Of a DNA stretch of 61,043 bases, positions 14,740 to 24,300 are shown piece after piece. How positions within the stretch are numbered: the first letter of the stretch is position 1; every line of letters begins with the position of its first letter. The notes beneath the pieces were generated by a model. It saw nothing but the letters and a program-made list of their open reading frames with translations. It was not told the DNA's origin and did no database searches. The translations under genes and the position numbers were made by a program. Source of the DNA: a virus; IMG/VR virus record IMGVR_UViG_3300030117_002966, positions 1 to 61,043 of that record; one strand, written 5' to 3'.

Positions 14740-16605
14740 ATGTTTAAAAACGAAGTAGCAGAATTTATATATAAGAGAACGTATTCACGTTGGTTAGAGA
14801 ACGAAGGCCGTAGAGAAGACTGGCCCGAAACAATAGAAAGATTTATTGGTTTTATAATTTCAGAAAGACCAGACATCCCCGATAAAACAATTAATAAGAT
14901 TAGAAACTACATGACACAGTTTGCAGTTATGCCCTCCATGCGATTTTTATGGGCTGCTGGCCCTGCTGCTAAGTTTGATAATACCTGTATATACAATTGT
15001 GCATTCGGTAAAATTAATACAGTAGAAGCTTTTGCAGAGTGTCTGTACATTTTAATGTGTGGAACTGGTTTTGGTTTTTCTGTAGAGAAAGAAGAAGTAG
15101 ACAAACTACCTGTTGTCCCAGAGATTAAAAGTGGACAAGCATTACCTAAAGTAGTTATTGATGATTCTAAAGCAGGATGGGCTGATTCAGTAAAGACACT
15201 TATGGGAAGTCTTTATGATGGACAGAACATCTATTTCGATTACTCAGAGATTAGACTTGAAGGTGCTCGACTCAATACTATGGGAGGTAGAGCATCGGGT
15301 CCACAACCTCTAGTAAAGTTACATGATTTCATTCGTGAGACCATGCATAACGCTCAAGGTCGAAAGCTCACTACACTCGAAGCTCACGACATATGTAATC
15401 AAATTGCAGAAATAGTGGTAGTGGGTGGAGTTAGACGCAGCTCACAAATCTCATTGAGTGACCTTGATGACAAAGAAATGCGTCACGCTAAGGAGTGGCC
15501 TTTCCCTATAAAACGTGCTATGGCAAACAATAGTGCAATATTTAGGGAGAAGCCTTCCGCAGCACAATTTTTAAACGAATGGGCATCATTAGCTCTATCA
15601 GGCACTGGAGAAAGAGGTATATTTAATCTTAGTGCTGCACAGAGCAAAGCTCCATCGAGACGTTACGCTCCTCTTATTCAGGGAACCAATCCCTGTGGAG
15701 AAATAATGTTGCGAGATATGGAATTTTGTAACCTTTCGGAAGTAGTAGTACGAGCTGAGGACGACTTAGACTCTTTGTTAGACAAAGTTGAGACAGCAAC
15801 ATGGCTTGGTGTAATACAAGCAACCTTTACGGACTTTCCTTATCTAAGAAAAGAGTGGAAAAAGAACTGTGACGTAGAAAGGCTTCTAGGTGTTAGTTTG
15901 ACTGGGCAGATGGATAACCCTTCAATATTAACATCGGAGGCATTAGCGGCGCTTAAAAGCCGTGTTTTGCGCATATCTCGTAAAGCAGCTAAGATAATGG
16001 GTATAAATGTACCTGTTGCAACCACATGTGTTAAGCCATCAGGAACTGTTTCACAACTTGTTGACTCTGCGTCTGGTGTCCACCCAAGATACTCACAATA
16101 CTACATACGTCGTTATAGAATCTCATCTCGTGACCCATTGTTCCAATTAGCTAAAGATTCAGGAATTAAATGTCATCCTGAGGTAGGACAGGATAAAGAA
16201 ACTGCATCCACATGGGTGTTAGAATTTCCTGTCAAATCTCCAGACGGTTGTATGACACGTAAGGATGTCTCAGCCCTTGACCAACTAAGTCATTATAAAA
16301 ACTTACAGCACAATTGGTGTGAACACAATGCAAGTATGACTGTGTATGTCAGAGATGATGAATGGTTCGAAGTAGGTAACTGGGTGTATAAAAATTGGGA
16401 TATTATTAATGGAGTATCCTTTTTACCTTATGATGGAGGTAAGTATGAATTGGCTCCATATGAGGAAATTGACCACAGAACTTACGAAAGGCTTATAAAG
16501 ACCCTCCCCCTAATTAACTATACGCAATTGTCTCAATATGAGCAGACTGATAATACTCAGGGAAAAGCTGAGTATGCTTGTGTTGGAGATAAGTGTGAAA
16601 TCTAA
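14740..16605 (+). CDS. Adenosylcobalamin-dependent (class II) ribonucleoside-triphosphate reductase
   Basis: The 621-aa product is a monomeric RTPR-type class II enzyme. TNPCGEI holds the thiyl-radical Cys319; FCNLSEV holds Cys330, and NTCIYNCAF holds Cys83, the reducible pair. The 11-residue gap between 319 and 330 equals that of the Lactobacillus enzyme (408/419). GTGFGFSVE and KPSGTVSQLVDSASGVHPR are family blocks. The C-terminal CVGDKC is the dithiol tail. It reduces rNTPs to dNTPs without a second subunit and needs B12, so a B12-containing host is implied. No intein is present. It has its own promoter. Confidence 0.93.
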   Translation: MFKNEVAEFIYKRTYSRWLENEGRREDWPETIERFIGFIISERPDIPDKTINKIRNYMTQFAVMPSMRFLWAAGPAAKFDNTCIYNCAFGKINTVEAFAECLYILMCGTGFGFSVEKEEVDKLPVVPEIKSGQALPKVVIDDSKAGWADSVKTLMGSLYDGQNIYFDYSEIRLEGARLNTMGGRASGPQPLVKLHDFIRETMHNAQGRKLTTLEAHDICNQIAEIVVVGGVRRSSQISLSDLDDKEMRHAKEWPFPIKRAMANNSAIFREKPSAAQFLNEWASLALSGTGERGIFNLSAAQSKAPSRRYAPLIQGTNPCGEIMLRDMEFCNLSEVVVRAEDDLDSLLDKVETATWLGVIQATFTDFPYLRKEWKKNCDVERLLGVSLTGQMDNPSILTSEALAALKSRVLRISRKAAKIMGINVPVATTCVKPSGTVSQLVDSASGVHPRYSQYYIRRYRISSRDPLFQLAKDSGIKCHPEVGQDKETASTWVLEFPVKSPDGCMTRKDVSALDQLSHYKNLQHNWCEHNASMTVYVRDDEWFEVGNWVYKNWDIINGVSFLPYDGGKYELAPYEEIDHRTYERLIKTLPLINYTQLSQYEQTDNTQGKAEYACVGDKCEI

Positions 16606-16607
16606 CC

Positions 16608-16877
16608 ATGGAATTCGAAACAGATATTACAGGATACGGTCGCAAAATGGGACTAACAGCAGGTCTTGATTCAAACGGAATGATAGACGATGTTGTTCGC
16701 ATGGGCGGCGGTGAGTTTAATGGTATGCAACCAGCAGGAACTGTTCCAGCAAGAACAATAAACCCAGCTAATGGTGAATCTAGCGGTGGTAATGGTATGG
16801 CAGGAGATTTTGCTCCAACTAATGGAAGAGATGATGGTGTAATTGGTAATCCTCGTGGAGGAACCAACGTAGTTTAA
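16608..16877 (+). CDS. Hypothetical Gly/Asn-rich protein, 89 aa
   Basis: The product has a short N-terminal region (FETDITGYGRKMGLTAGLDS) and a Gly/Asn/Pro-rich remainder that looks disordered or elongated (NPANGESSGGNGMAGDF). It starts 2 bases after the RNR stop. The composition recalls virion proteins, and the next gene also looks structural. No family is recognised. Confidence 0.6.
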   Translation: MEFETDITGYGRKMGLTAGLDSNGMIDDVVRMGGGEFNGMQPAGTVPARTINPANGESSGGNGMAGDFAPTNGRDDGVIGNPRGGTNVV

Positions 16878-16888
16878 GGAGATAAAAT

Positions 16889-17293
16889 ATGGCAATAACA
16901 GCAGACACAGTATACTCAGGCTCTCAAATGACTCAATATAATCCATTACCAATGGGTTTTTACTTTAGCGGTCCGGTAGCTTGTACAAACGCAGCAGAAA
17001 CAATCATGGATGACGCCATGAGCAGCACAGCCGATGTGAAAGTAAATGTAAGAGCACATCCAAGTGTTAGAACAGTAAAAGCTTTTGACTTTATAATAAG
17101 TGTAGATGGTACAGCCGTCGGTGTTATTACAAGTGACACTGCATACACTAGCAGTAATTCAGAAGGATTAGATTTTATTATACCAAAAGGTACAAATTTA
17201 AAAGTAACTGGAGACAACCAAACAGATGGTACTTCAGTTAACTGTCAAACCTACGTTACAATAACAGAATTAATGGGTTCAACTTCAGCTTAG
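16889..17293 (+). CDS. Probable virion-associated beta-rich protein, 134 aa
   Basis: TTAAGGAGATAAAATATGG is a strong ribosome site. The product is Ser/Thr/Asn-rich and beta-rich (VKVNVRAHPSVRTVKAFDFI, then TNLKVTGDNQTDGTSVNCQT), like small head-decoration or fibre proteins. It is the last + strand gene before the strand switch; its TAG overlaps the stop of the convergent tail gene (TTAG, 17290-17293), leaving no room for a terminator between them. Confidence 0.6.
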   Translation: MAITADTVYSGSQMTQYNPLPMGFYFSGPVACTNAAETIMDDAMSSTADVKVNVRAHPSVRTVKAFDFIISVDGTAVGVITSDTAYTSSNSEGLDFIIPKGTNLKVTGDNQTDGTSVNCQTYVTITELMGSTSA

Positions 17294-18339
17294 TTGTCTT
17301 GTTGATTTATATATTCAGCTAGAGTAGGAGGTTTCCTATTTATGTTTAATCCTACATTAAAACTTGAAGGTGTAAAAGTTATTCTCTTTCCACGAACTCT
17401 ATAGTTACCAGAAAACTTAGGGTCTTCAGTCTCAATACGTATAACATCATTTTCAGCTAAAGACACTCCCTCAAAAGTTTCCATACCATATTCATATTGG
17501 GTTTCTAAGTTAGCTCTAAATAATTTTTGTGCAAAATCTTTACAAGCAGCAGGGGATTCTAACGCAGGATTACTAACTTCTAAGTAGTTTCTATCGTAAG
17601 CTTCTATAGCAGTATCGTGTGTAAAAGTACCTGTTACTCCATTTTTACCATTAACTATAACTATTGTAGGAACCTTTCTATTTATTATTTTTAAATCAGT
17701 TATATTAGTATACTCTGAGAACACATGCTTTATCTGGTCAGTATCTAATAAACTCTCTAACTCTATAACCAACTGAGAAACACTACCATTATCAACTACT
17801 TTAATAATATTAGGTCTTGGTATTGAACCATCGTTATCTATAGCTCTACTCATCAACTGCTTGATTATATCTAAAACGCCCAACGTACCCCTTATGGGGG
17901 GCCTAGAAGAGCTTATAGTAGGCGTAGTATCGCCTATGGCATCTGTATTAATCTTATTGTCTAATAGAGCCATAGAAACTGCTTTACGTATAGCATTACC
18001 CGCAGTTAATCCATCAATGTTTTCTTTATCTGTTAAAGATATTTTAGCTTTTTCAGGGTTACCACCTTTTACCATGTAGCCTAATATATCTTGGCTAAAT
18101 ATTTCTACATCATCAAAGTTTGCTTTTATTCTTTTGATATACCCTCTAAACAATGGTTTGTCAAAATCAGTAAAATGTAAAGTAACTTCTTTGTTCCATA
18201 AATCTTTATATCCTGCATAACTCTTAGGTAATTTAAATTGTAAAGTAGCAGCAGTTAAACCACCAGTGCTTTGATAAGTGCCATCAATATAATCGACAGA
18301 CACACCTTCTATTCTAACCTCAGGAGTAATCTCGCTCAT
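17290..18339 (-). CDS. Tail hub/baseplate-like protein
   Basis: The 349-aa product has a phage tail hub pattern: an N-terminal beta domain (SVDYIDGTYQSTGGLTAATL), then KEVTLHFTDFDKPLFRGYIK, which resembles gpD/gp27-type hub proteins. The C-terminal ENDVIRIETEDPKFSGNYRV followed by GKRITFTPSSFNVGL fits the return strand region. It should sit at the tail tip. It is the last gene of the late - strand unit and overlaps the preceding large tail protein by 20 bases. Confidence 0.6.
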   Translation of the reverse strand: MSEITPEVRIEGVSVDYIDGTYQSTGGLTAATLQFKLPKSYAGYKDLWNKEVTLHFTDFDKPLFRGYIKRIKANFDDVEIFSQDILGYMVKGGNPEKAKISLTDKENIDGLTAGNAIRKAVSMALLDNKINTDAIGDTTPTISSSRPPIRGTLGVLDIIKQLMSRAIDNDGSIPRPNIIKVVDNGSVSQLVIELESLLDTDQIKHVFSEYTNITDLKIINRKVPTIVIVNGKNGVTGTFTHDTAIEAYDRNYLEVSNPALESPAACKDFAQKLFRANLETQYEYGMETFEGVSLAENDVIRIETEDPKFSGNYRVRGKRITFTPSSFNVGLNINRKPPTLAEYINQQDN

Positions 18340-21300
18340 ACTTTAAGCCTCCAAGAGGGAAACGGTCTGTAAACAACACACCATCATTTTTTATCATAGC
18401 TACATCTTTTACAATCAAAGTAAAGGTATATGACATTACTGCTCTAGGTCCACCTAATCCACGGGTTTCGTTGACATTACTTATTATACCCCAGAATCTT
18501 ACGAATGTACCATCTTTTTGTGGTTCATCCCAATATACAGGAACTGCCTCAGCTTGTATGTTTCTTATTTTATGTAAATGCCCATACAGTGTTGATGCAC
18601 CCTCAGTAGCAACAGTGCCAGTGTCTTCATCTCCTAAAGCTTTACTACTAAAACCTACTTCTGTTATTTTTAAACCAGTCTTTACTATATGTACTTTACC
18701 TTTTCTCGTTATAGCTTTGAAATATTGACCGCTTCGGCCTACACTAATATCACTAGTAATAGCTAAAGAATTTAAATTATAAGCAGAATCATCAATATTT
18801 TCAATAATAGCCGAATCACCTTGATTACCATCAAAAACATTCCACAACTCAGGGCATGCATTATCATCAGTGCCCGCTAAAGTAGTACCACTAAGTGTTA
18901 CTTTTAATAAATATTTAGAATTAGTTCCAAATGAAGTACTAGTGAAGTTAGTTAAATTATATAAATTTTGGAAATAAGAAGGTGATGTAGCGTTATAAGT
19001 ATCCATACCAGCTGTCACAAGTAAAGCACTATTTAAAGTAGTATTACCGGGAACATCTTGATACACTTTATTAGCTCCATTAACTACATCATATACGTTT
19101 ATTCTTCTGACAGTACCAGTTACAGTGCCGTTAGGTAAAACTAAATTAGAGTTTGTAGTTGCTGAACCGGGTGAGGTAGCTGTACCTACTTGGAGATAAA
19201 GTGTACCATGACTTCCTACACCCGCATTATAACCATTACTTGCACCACTTGCAATCCAAAAAGCAGAACCTGAACCAGTCCCTGTTTTTGTAATAAATAT
19301 ATATTTATAGGCACCTACATCTGAGGCATCTCCTATAGTTTCTACCGCTGTTTTATCTGAAGCTGCGGATAAAGCTACTGAAACAAACCCATCACCATAT
19401 CCAGTCACACCACCAGCAGTAACGCTAGCTGAACCAGTGACAGTAACATCATCAAAACCAGCAGCAGTACAACTAGTGAGGTTGTTAGCTGTAGTATTGT
19501 AAACTCCACCACATAAATTTGTAGCAGATATCGCAGCCCAATCATTAGGCATATCAAAACTAATATAACCAGATTTAGCAAAAGAACTACTTTTATCCAC
19601 ATAAGTAGTAGAGTCTGCTATCTCTCTTGATACTCTCGTTGTATCTTTAAACTTTAAAGGTTTCCAATATGCATTTTGTTTTTTAGTACCAGATTCATCT
19701 ACACGCAGATACTCTACACCAGCTATTTTAAATCCAGTGACATCTGGGTCAAAACTTTCTGCGTCATATCCTAAGTTTCTTACATAATTAGTTGCATTAA
19801 AAAATACTTTGTTAGTTTTACTATCAAATGTTAAAAGTAGATACTCTTTTTCTCCATGATTTGTGTCTACCGGTTGGTCAGCAAGGTCTTTAACAGCTAC
19901 AGAGTTGATACTAGCTAACTTAAAAACAGTTCCACTACCGTTGTTTTTCATATTACTAGATTGGTCACTGAATGGAGTGTCTGTAGCATTTGCTACACTA
20001 GTCCAATTAGGACACGGTTTACAGTACAATACTTCAGGTTGATTGTTTGTAATGAGACTACCTGAATTTGAAGCAGCCATAACTGACGTACGTACATTAT
20101 AATATTGTGTAAAGAATCTTCCATAATCATCCAAAGCAACTGAATTACTTCTTATTTGGTTGTCAGCATCACTCTGTTTATACCACACATATCCAGAACC
20201 TGCACCAAATACTTCTTGGTCAGTTTGTATTGTGTTGACACCGTAAGGATTTACTAAATAAGAGTAGTGTGAAGTCTTAACACTCTCAGTTTGTTGAGTA
20301 CCTGTACCAAGAATATTAGTACTGAGAGCCCATTGATTTACAGGACTCATCCACATTTTTCCATTGTCGTATCTATAGTTAGACAAAGCTACATTAGAAC
20401 CAGCTGCCCTACTTTGTCCCATTTCAAAAATAGCAAAACGATTATTATCATCTACACTTTTAACAGGACTACCTGCTGTAACATATGTTATTGGATAGTA
20501 TTTACCATCAGCTGCTTTAGTTACTAAAAATATTTTTAACCTGTTAAATACTTCATTTGTAGTGTAGTCAGTGCCAGCGTTTGTCATACTAGTTCCTACA
20601 CCTTTACAACTATCAAAAGATACCTTTAGTATTTTATTATATACGCTATTTTCACCGGGATGTTCAGTATGCCAAAAATCATACACTCCATATTGATTTG
20701 CTGCTTGTGTTAAATCTACTGAAAAATTTTTTACTGTTTCTTGAGATATGTCTGCACCTAAAGCTATTTGTGGTTCGGTACCAGTTGCTGCATTATACTT
20801 ATTGCGTGCTACTACACCCTCTACTGACATTGTAATTTTTTGTACTGTTCCTGTCAACTCAGCTCGTGTCAAAGTAGGAGCTATAGCTAAATAAACTTTT
20901 TTACCACCTTCAATCTCTAAAATAGAATTATCTATTCCTGAATCAATACTCATATTTTCTACTCGCATGATAGCTGTAGGTGTAGCATCATCTACTCTTA
21001 ACCCAGAGACAGTTGTTAATTGTGAATAAGGTGCTACTGCTGTATTAGAAGCATCTTTAGAATAATATCTAGATACAATACCAGCAGAGTTAATTGTTTG
21101 TACTACAGGGTTGAAAGTGTTTCCTGTTTTATTATAGGTGTGCGGAACTACAATTGAGCTCACAGGCTCAGTAGTAGTTACCCATTGGTAATTAGCTTCA
21201 TCTGTTTTGTTACTTGTACCATCATCCCAGTCTACATATACTGCACGGACATCAGGTTGTTTAAAACTTAATTTAGCGTAAACTTCAGTGTTAACTGTAG

Positions 21301-21352
21301 TAGTAGTTATTGCTGAGGTAGCGCCTGTGTTTGAATACCATCCGAGTGCCAT
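18320..21352 (-). CDS. Large tail protein with PKD-like domain
   Basis: The 1010-aa product starts with a PKD-like beta sandwich (RAVYVDWDDGTSNKTDEANY ... VVPHTYNKTGNTFNP, about residues 35-100). It continues with Ser/Thr/Asn-rich beta domains. It ends in a distinct phage-tail segment (VRFWGIISNVNETRGLGG, then RAVMSYTFTLIVKDV) similar to tail initiator or LysM-adjacent proteins that join the tape-measure end to the hub. PKD domains mediate surface or glycan contacts. Position and size suit a tail-tip or spike protein. Confidence 0.6.
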   Translation of the reverse strand: MALGWYSNTGATSAITTTTVNTEVYAKLSFKQPDVRAVYVDWDDGTSNKTDEANYQWVTTTEPVSSIVVPHTYNKTGNTFNPVVQTINSAGIVSRYYSKDASNTAVAPYSQLTTVSGLRVDDATPTAIMRVENMSIDSGIDNSILEIEGGKKVYLAIAPTLTRAELTGTVQKITMSVEGVVARNKYNAATGTEPQIALGADISQETVKNFSVDLTQAANQYGVYDFWHTEHPGENSVYNKILKVSFDSCKGVGTSMTNAGTDYTTNEVFNRLKIFLVTKAADGKYYPITYVTAGSPVKSVDDNNRFAIFEMGQSRAAGSNVALSNYRYDNGKMWMSPVNQWALSTNILGTGTQQTESVKTSHYSYLVNPYGVNTIQTDQEVFGAGSGYVWYKQSDADNQIRSNSVALDDYGRFFTQYYNVRTSVMAASNSGSLITNNQPEVLYCKPCPNWTSVANATDTPFSDQSSNMKNNGSGTVFKLASINSVAVKDLADQPVDTNHGEKEYLLLTFDSKTNKVFFNATNYVRNLGYDAESFDPDVTGFKIAGVEYLRVDESGTKKQNAYWKPLKFKDTTRVSREIADSTTYVDKSSSFAKSGYISFDMPNDWAAISATNLCGGVYNTTANNLTSCTAAGFDDVTVTGSASVTAGGVTGYGDGFVSVALSAASDKTAVETIGDASDVGAYKYIFITKTGTGSGSAFWIASGASNGYNAGVGSHGTLYLQVGTATSPGSATTNSNLVLPNGTVTGTVRRINVYDVVNGANKVYQDVPGNTTLNSALLVTAGMDTYNATSPSYFQNLYNLTNFTSTSFGTNSKYLLKVTLSGTTLAGTDDNACPELWNVFDGNQGDSAIIENIDDSAYNLNSLAITSDISVGRSGQYFKAITRKGKVHIVKTGLKITEVGFSSKALGDEDTGTVATEGASTLYGHLHKIRNIQAEAVPVYWDEPQKDGTFVRFWGIISNVNETRGLGGPRAVMSYTFTLIVKDVAMIKNDGVLFTDRFPLGGLKYERDYS

Positions 21353-21355
21353 GGT

Positions 21356-24300
21356 TTATACCGTTGTGGCCCTCCATGAAACAGCGTTAGACATACCCAT
21401 ACCGTGCTTTGAACTACCTCTAAAGTTGTGATAGTCTGCTACAAATAATCTTGCTGTGTGTGATATGTTTGCAGTCCCCTCAATATCTAGTAAATTAACA
21501 GAATTATAAACATATCTACTAGGTTGTTCTATGACTTTCATTTCTTTATTATAAATAATAAATTCTTCGACGTAACCTTCCATTGGTAAATGAGAAGCAG
21601 AATACTTACCACCTATAAAAAAGTCATTACCAGTGTTTGAAACATAAGTAGAACCAGTACTGCTACCAGCAAGTGCACCATCAACATATAATTTACATTT
21701 GATATCATTAGCGGAACCACTATTCATTGTAACAATTATAGAAGTAGGTACTTCACCATCACATGTCACTACCTGACTTCCTGTTATGGCTATATCGGCA
21801 CCCAATTCTACATTAATTTTATTACTAGTGTCTTTATACAATCTAAAGTTACCAGCAGCAGATGCACCAGCACTAGCTAATTGTGCAGCCACATAACGTT
21901 TATTACCCTTATCATCGGTATCAAACGTAGCATGAGCAACAAAAGTAAATTCTGTTAATCCTTCTAAAGCAGTATTTGTACCATTTGGAACAGTTAAGGA
22001 ACCATTGGTAGTTTTATCTAATTTAGCTGCCCAACCACCTTGCCCATAAATTACAGGTCTGACGGTGCTACCTATGGTGATATTACCAGATGTACCTAAA
22101 ACTGGATTATGAACTTTATAACCAGTAGGAGCAACACCGGGGTTAGGAAAGCCTTCATTCAGCGGAGCCCACATAGTTGCGTGAGTATATTTATCGTTAA
22201 CATTATCGTTTGATGTAATTAACATCCTATACCACGTGTCATCAGCATTAGTTTCATTCCATGTAAATATTAAACTGTTTAAATTTTGTGAATCTAAATT
22301 GTAAAGATTTGTTTCATCTAGAGAAACAGGACCGTTTACTTCTAAATTACTTATCACAGGAGGTAAATCTTGGAATTGCCAAAATAAAGTTGGTTGAGCA
22401 GTTTCACTTGTGCTGTCTGGACTTGTAAAGGTATAACTTGAAGATTGAGGGCTAGTTTCGGTAGGATATAATATTATAGGTATATCTGCACCGGGTTCGA
22501 TAGAAGCTGCTTTTGAAACGTCTCTTAATGGTAAATGCATATATTGACCTTGTACTACTTGGCCTTGTACTACATACCCTCCTCCCGCATTTTCATCAGT
22601 TTCTACACCATATCCAAAGTCTTGATTTGTAATAATAGAAGAAGATTCGTCTCCGGGGTAGATATTCCAAGCTCTTGAATAAAGACCGGCTGCACCTCCT
22701 GTGGTTGCAACACTACTCTTCATAGAAAATAACCATTCATTTACTGTAGTTCCTGAGCATGTAGCCACTGTAGGATTTACGGTGTCATCAGAAACTATCA
22801 TACAAGCACTACTATAAGTTCTGCGTATTGTAGATGCAGGGGTATCAAATGTCATAGTCATCCAAAATTTTTCAGGGCAGAACAATAATCTAGGTAGATT
22901 TTCTTCAGTTACTAATGCAGTAAAATCATCATCCGCATAAAACAAATCTTCTTTGAAAGAGATTACATTATTAACAATAGGTGATTCTTGGGCTAACTGT
23001 AACCCTGTTTTCTTAAAAGAAGTAGCATTAGTTGCCCCTGCTAAATATATAATATAAGTTTCATCAGGGTCGCTCCAGTTTATCATAGATGAATCATGAA
23101 CTTTAATTTGGTTAGAGTTTAATTCTGAAAACTTACCTAGTTTGGTACCATGAGTAAATATATCAAACTGAGGTATTCCTATAATACGTGTGCTAGCTGC
23201 TATATTTTCACGCTTAACCCAGTCACCATACCTATTAGTAGAACCACCAGCAGCACCATCTAGTCGTAAATTTAAGAATCCTTTTTGTCTAAATCCATCG
23301 GTAGGTACATTATTAATACTACCTGTAATTACATTGATAGCATTGGAATTACCTACACTAGTACCGACATTAACAGGGAACTGAGAACCAGATAAATGAT
23401 GCCCTGTAGTTGTACCACTCGTAAAAACAGCAGGAGCTCCCATTTGGCCTCCTAAAGGAATAGCTACACTATCAGTAACACCATCAGCGACAGTCATAAA
23501 TGCACCACCAGATATAGATGTACTTCCATAAGCTAAAGATAATTTATCAATTTTTCTAGGTATAAGTGGATTAGTTTTTACTGCATCATAATCTTGAGTA
23601 TTAAAGTCATTAAATAATATATTTCCAGATGCCTCACTAGTATATATCGCACCGGCGTCAGTTAAAGGTAAATACGCACGCTCATTCAACCCTATACAAA
23701 CGTTTTGTCCTACGTCATAAGTAGACATATCTGCTTTGTTGACACTAGGTTGTAATGTTCCATGTGTTGTGAATGTTACATCAATTATACCTGTACTACC
23801 AGCATAATTAGCAGCATTACCACCTACATCAAACATGGTAAAATTATATTTGTCCTCAATACTAGCAAAGGTATTGCTAAGACTAGTACCAGCAACTTCA
23901 ATTACATCACCTTTATTAGACCAACCACTTCCTCCAGCTAATCCAGTAGTCTTATTAGCCATGTTTTCAAGAGCACCTAAGTCAAAAGCACCAGAAGTAG
24001 ACACTAATGTTCCAGTATTACTTGCGTTTGTTACTTGAACCTGTCCTGTTAAAGTTACAGGAGCAGAACCAACCCATCTTTTATTGAAAAATTTAGGAGA
24101 TTGTGAACTAGAAGTTGCACCAGAAATAGCAACATGCATTGGAGATTTATGCGTTTTAGGAGCAAATGCCATAAGTGCATTTCCATTAGCAGCACTGAAT
24201 GAGTTTATACCCGGACCATAATTATGTAAGCTAATACTATCTATAAATAGCTCTACTTCTTGACTACTACCACTTGTATTACCTTGTGATACATTATCAC

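Noticed and set aside
7099-16605. Inteins in PolB or ribonucleotide reductase
   Set aside because: All catalytic motifs are at normal spacing, and lengths fit uninterrupted enzymes.
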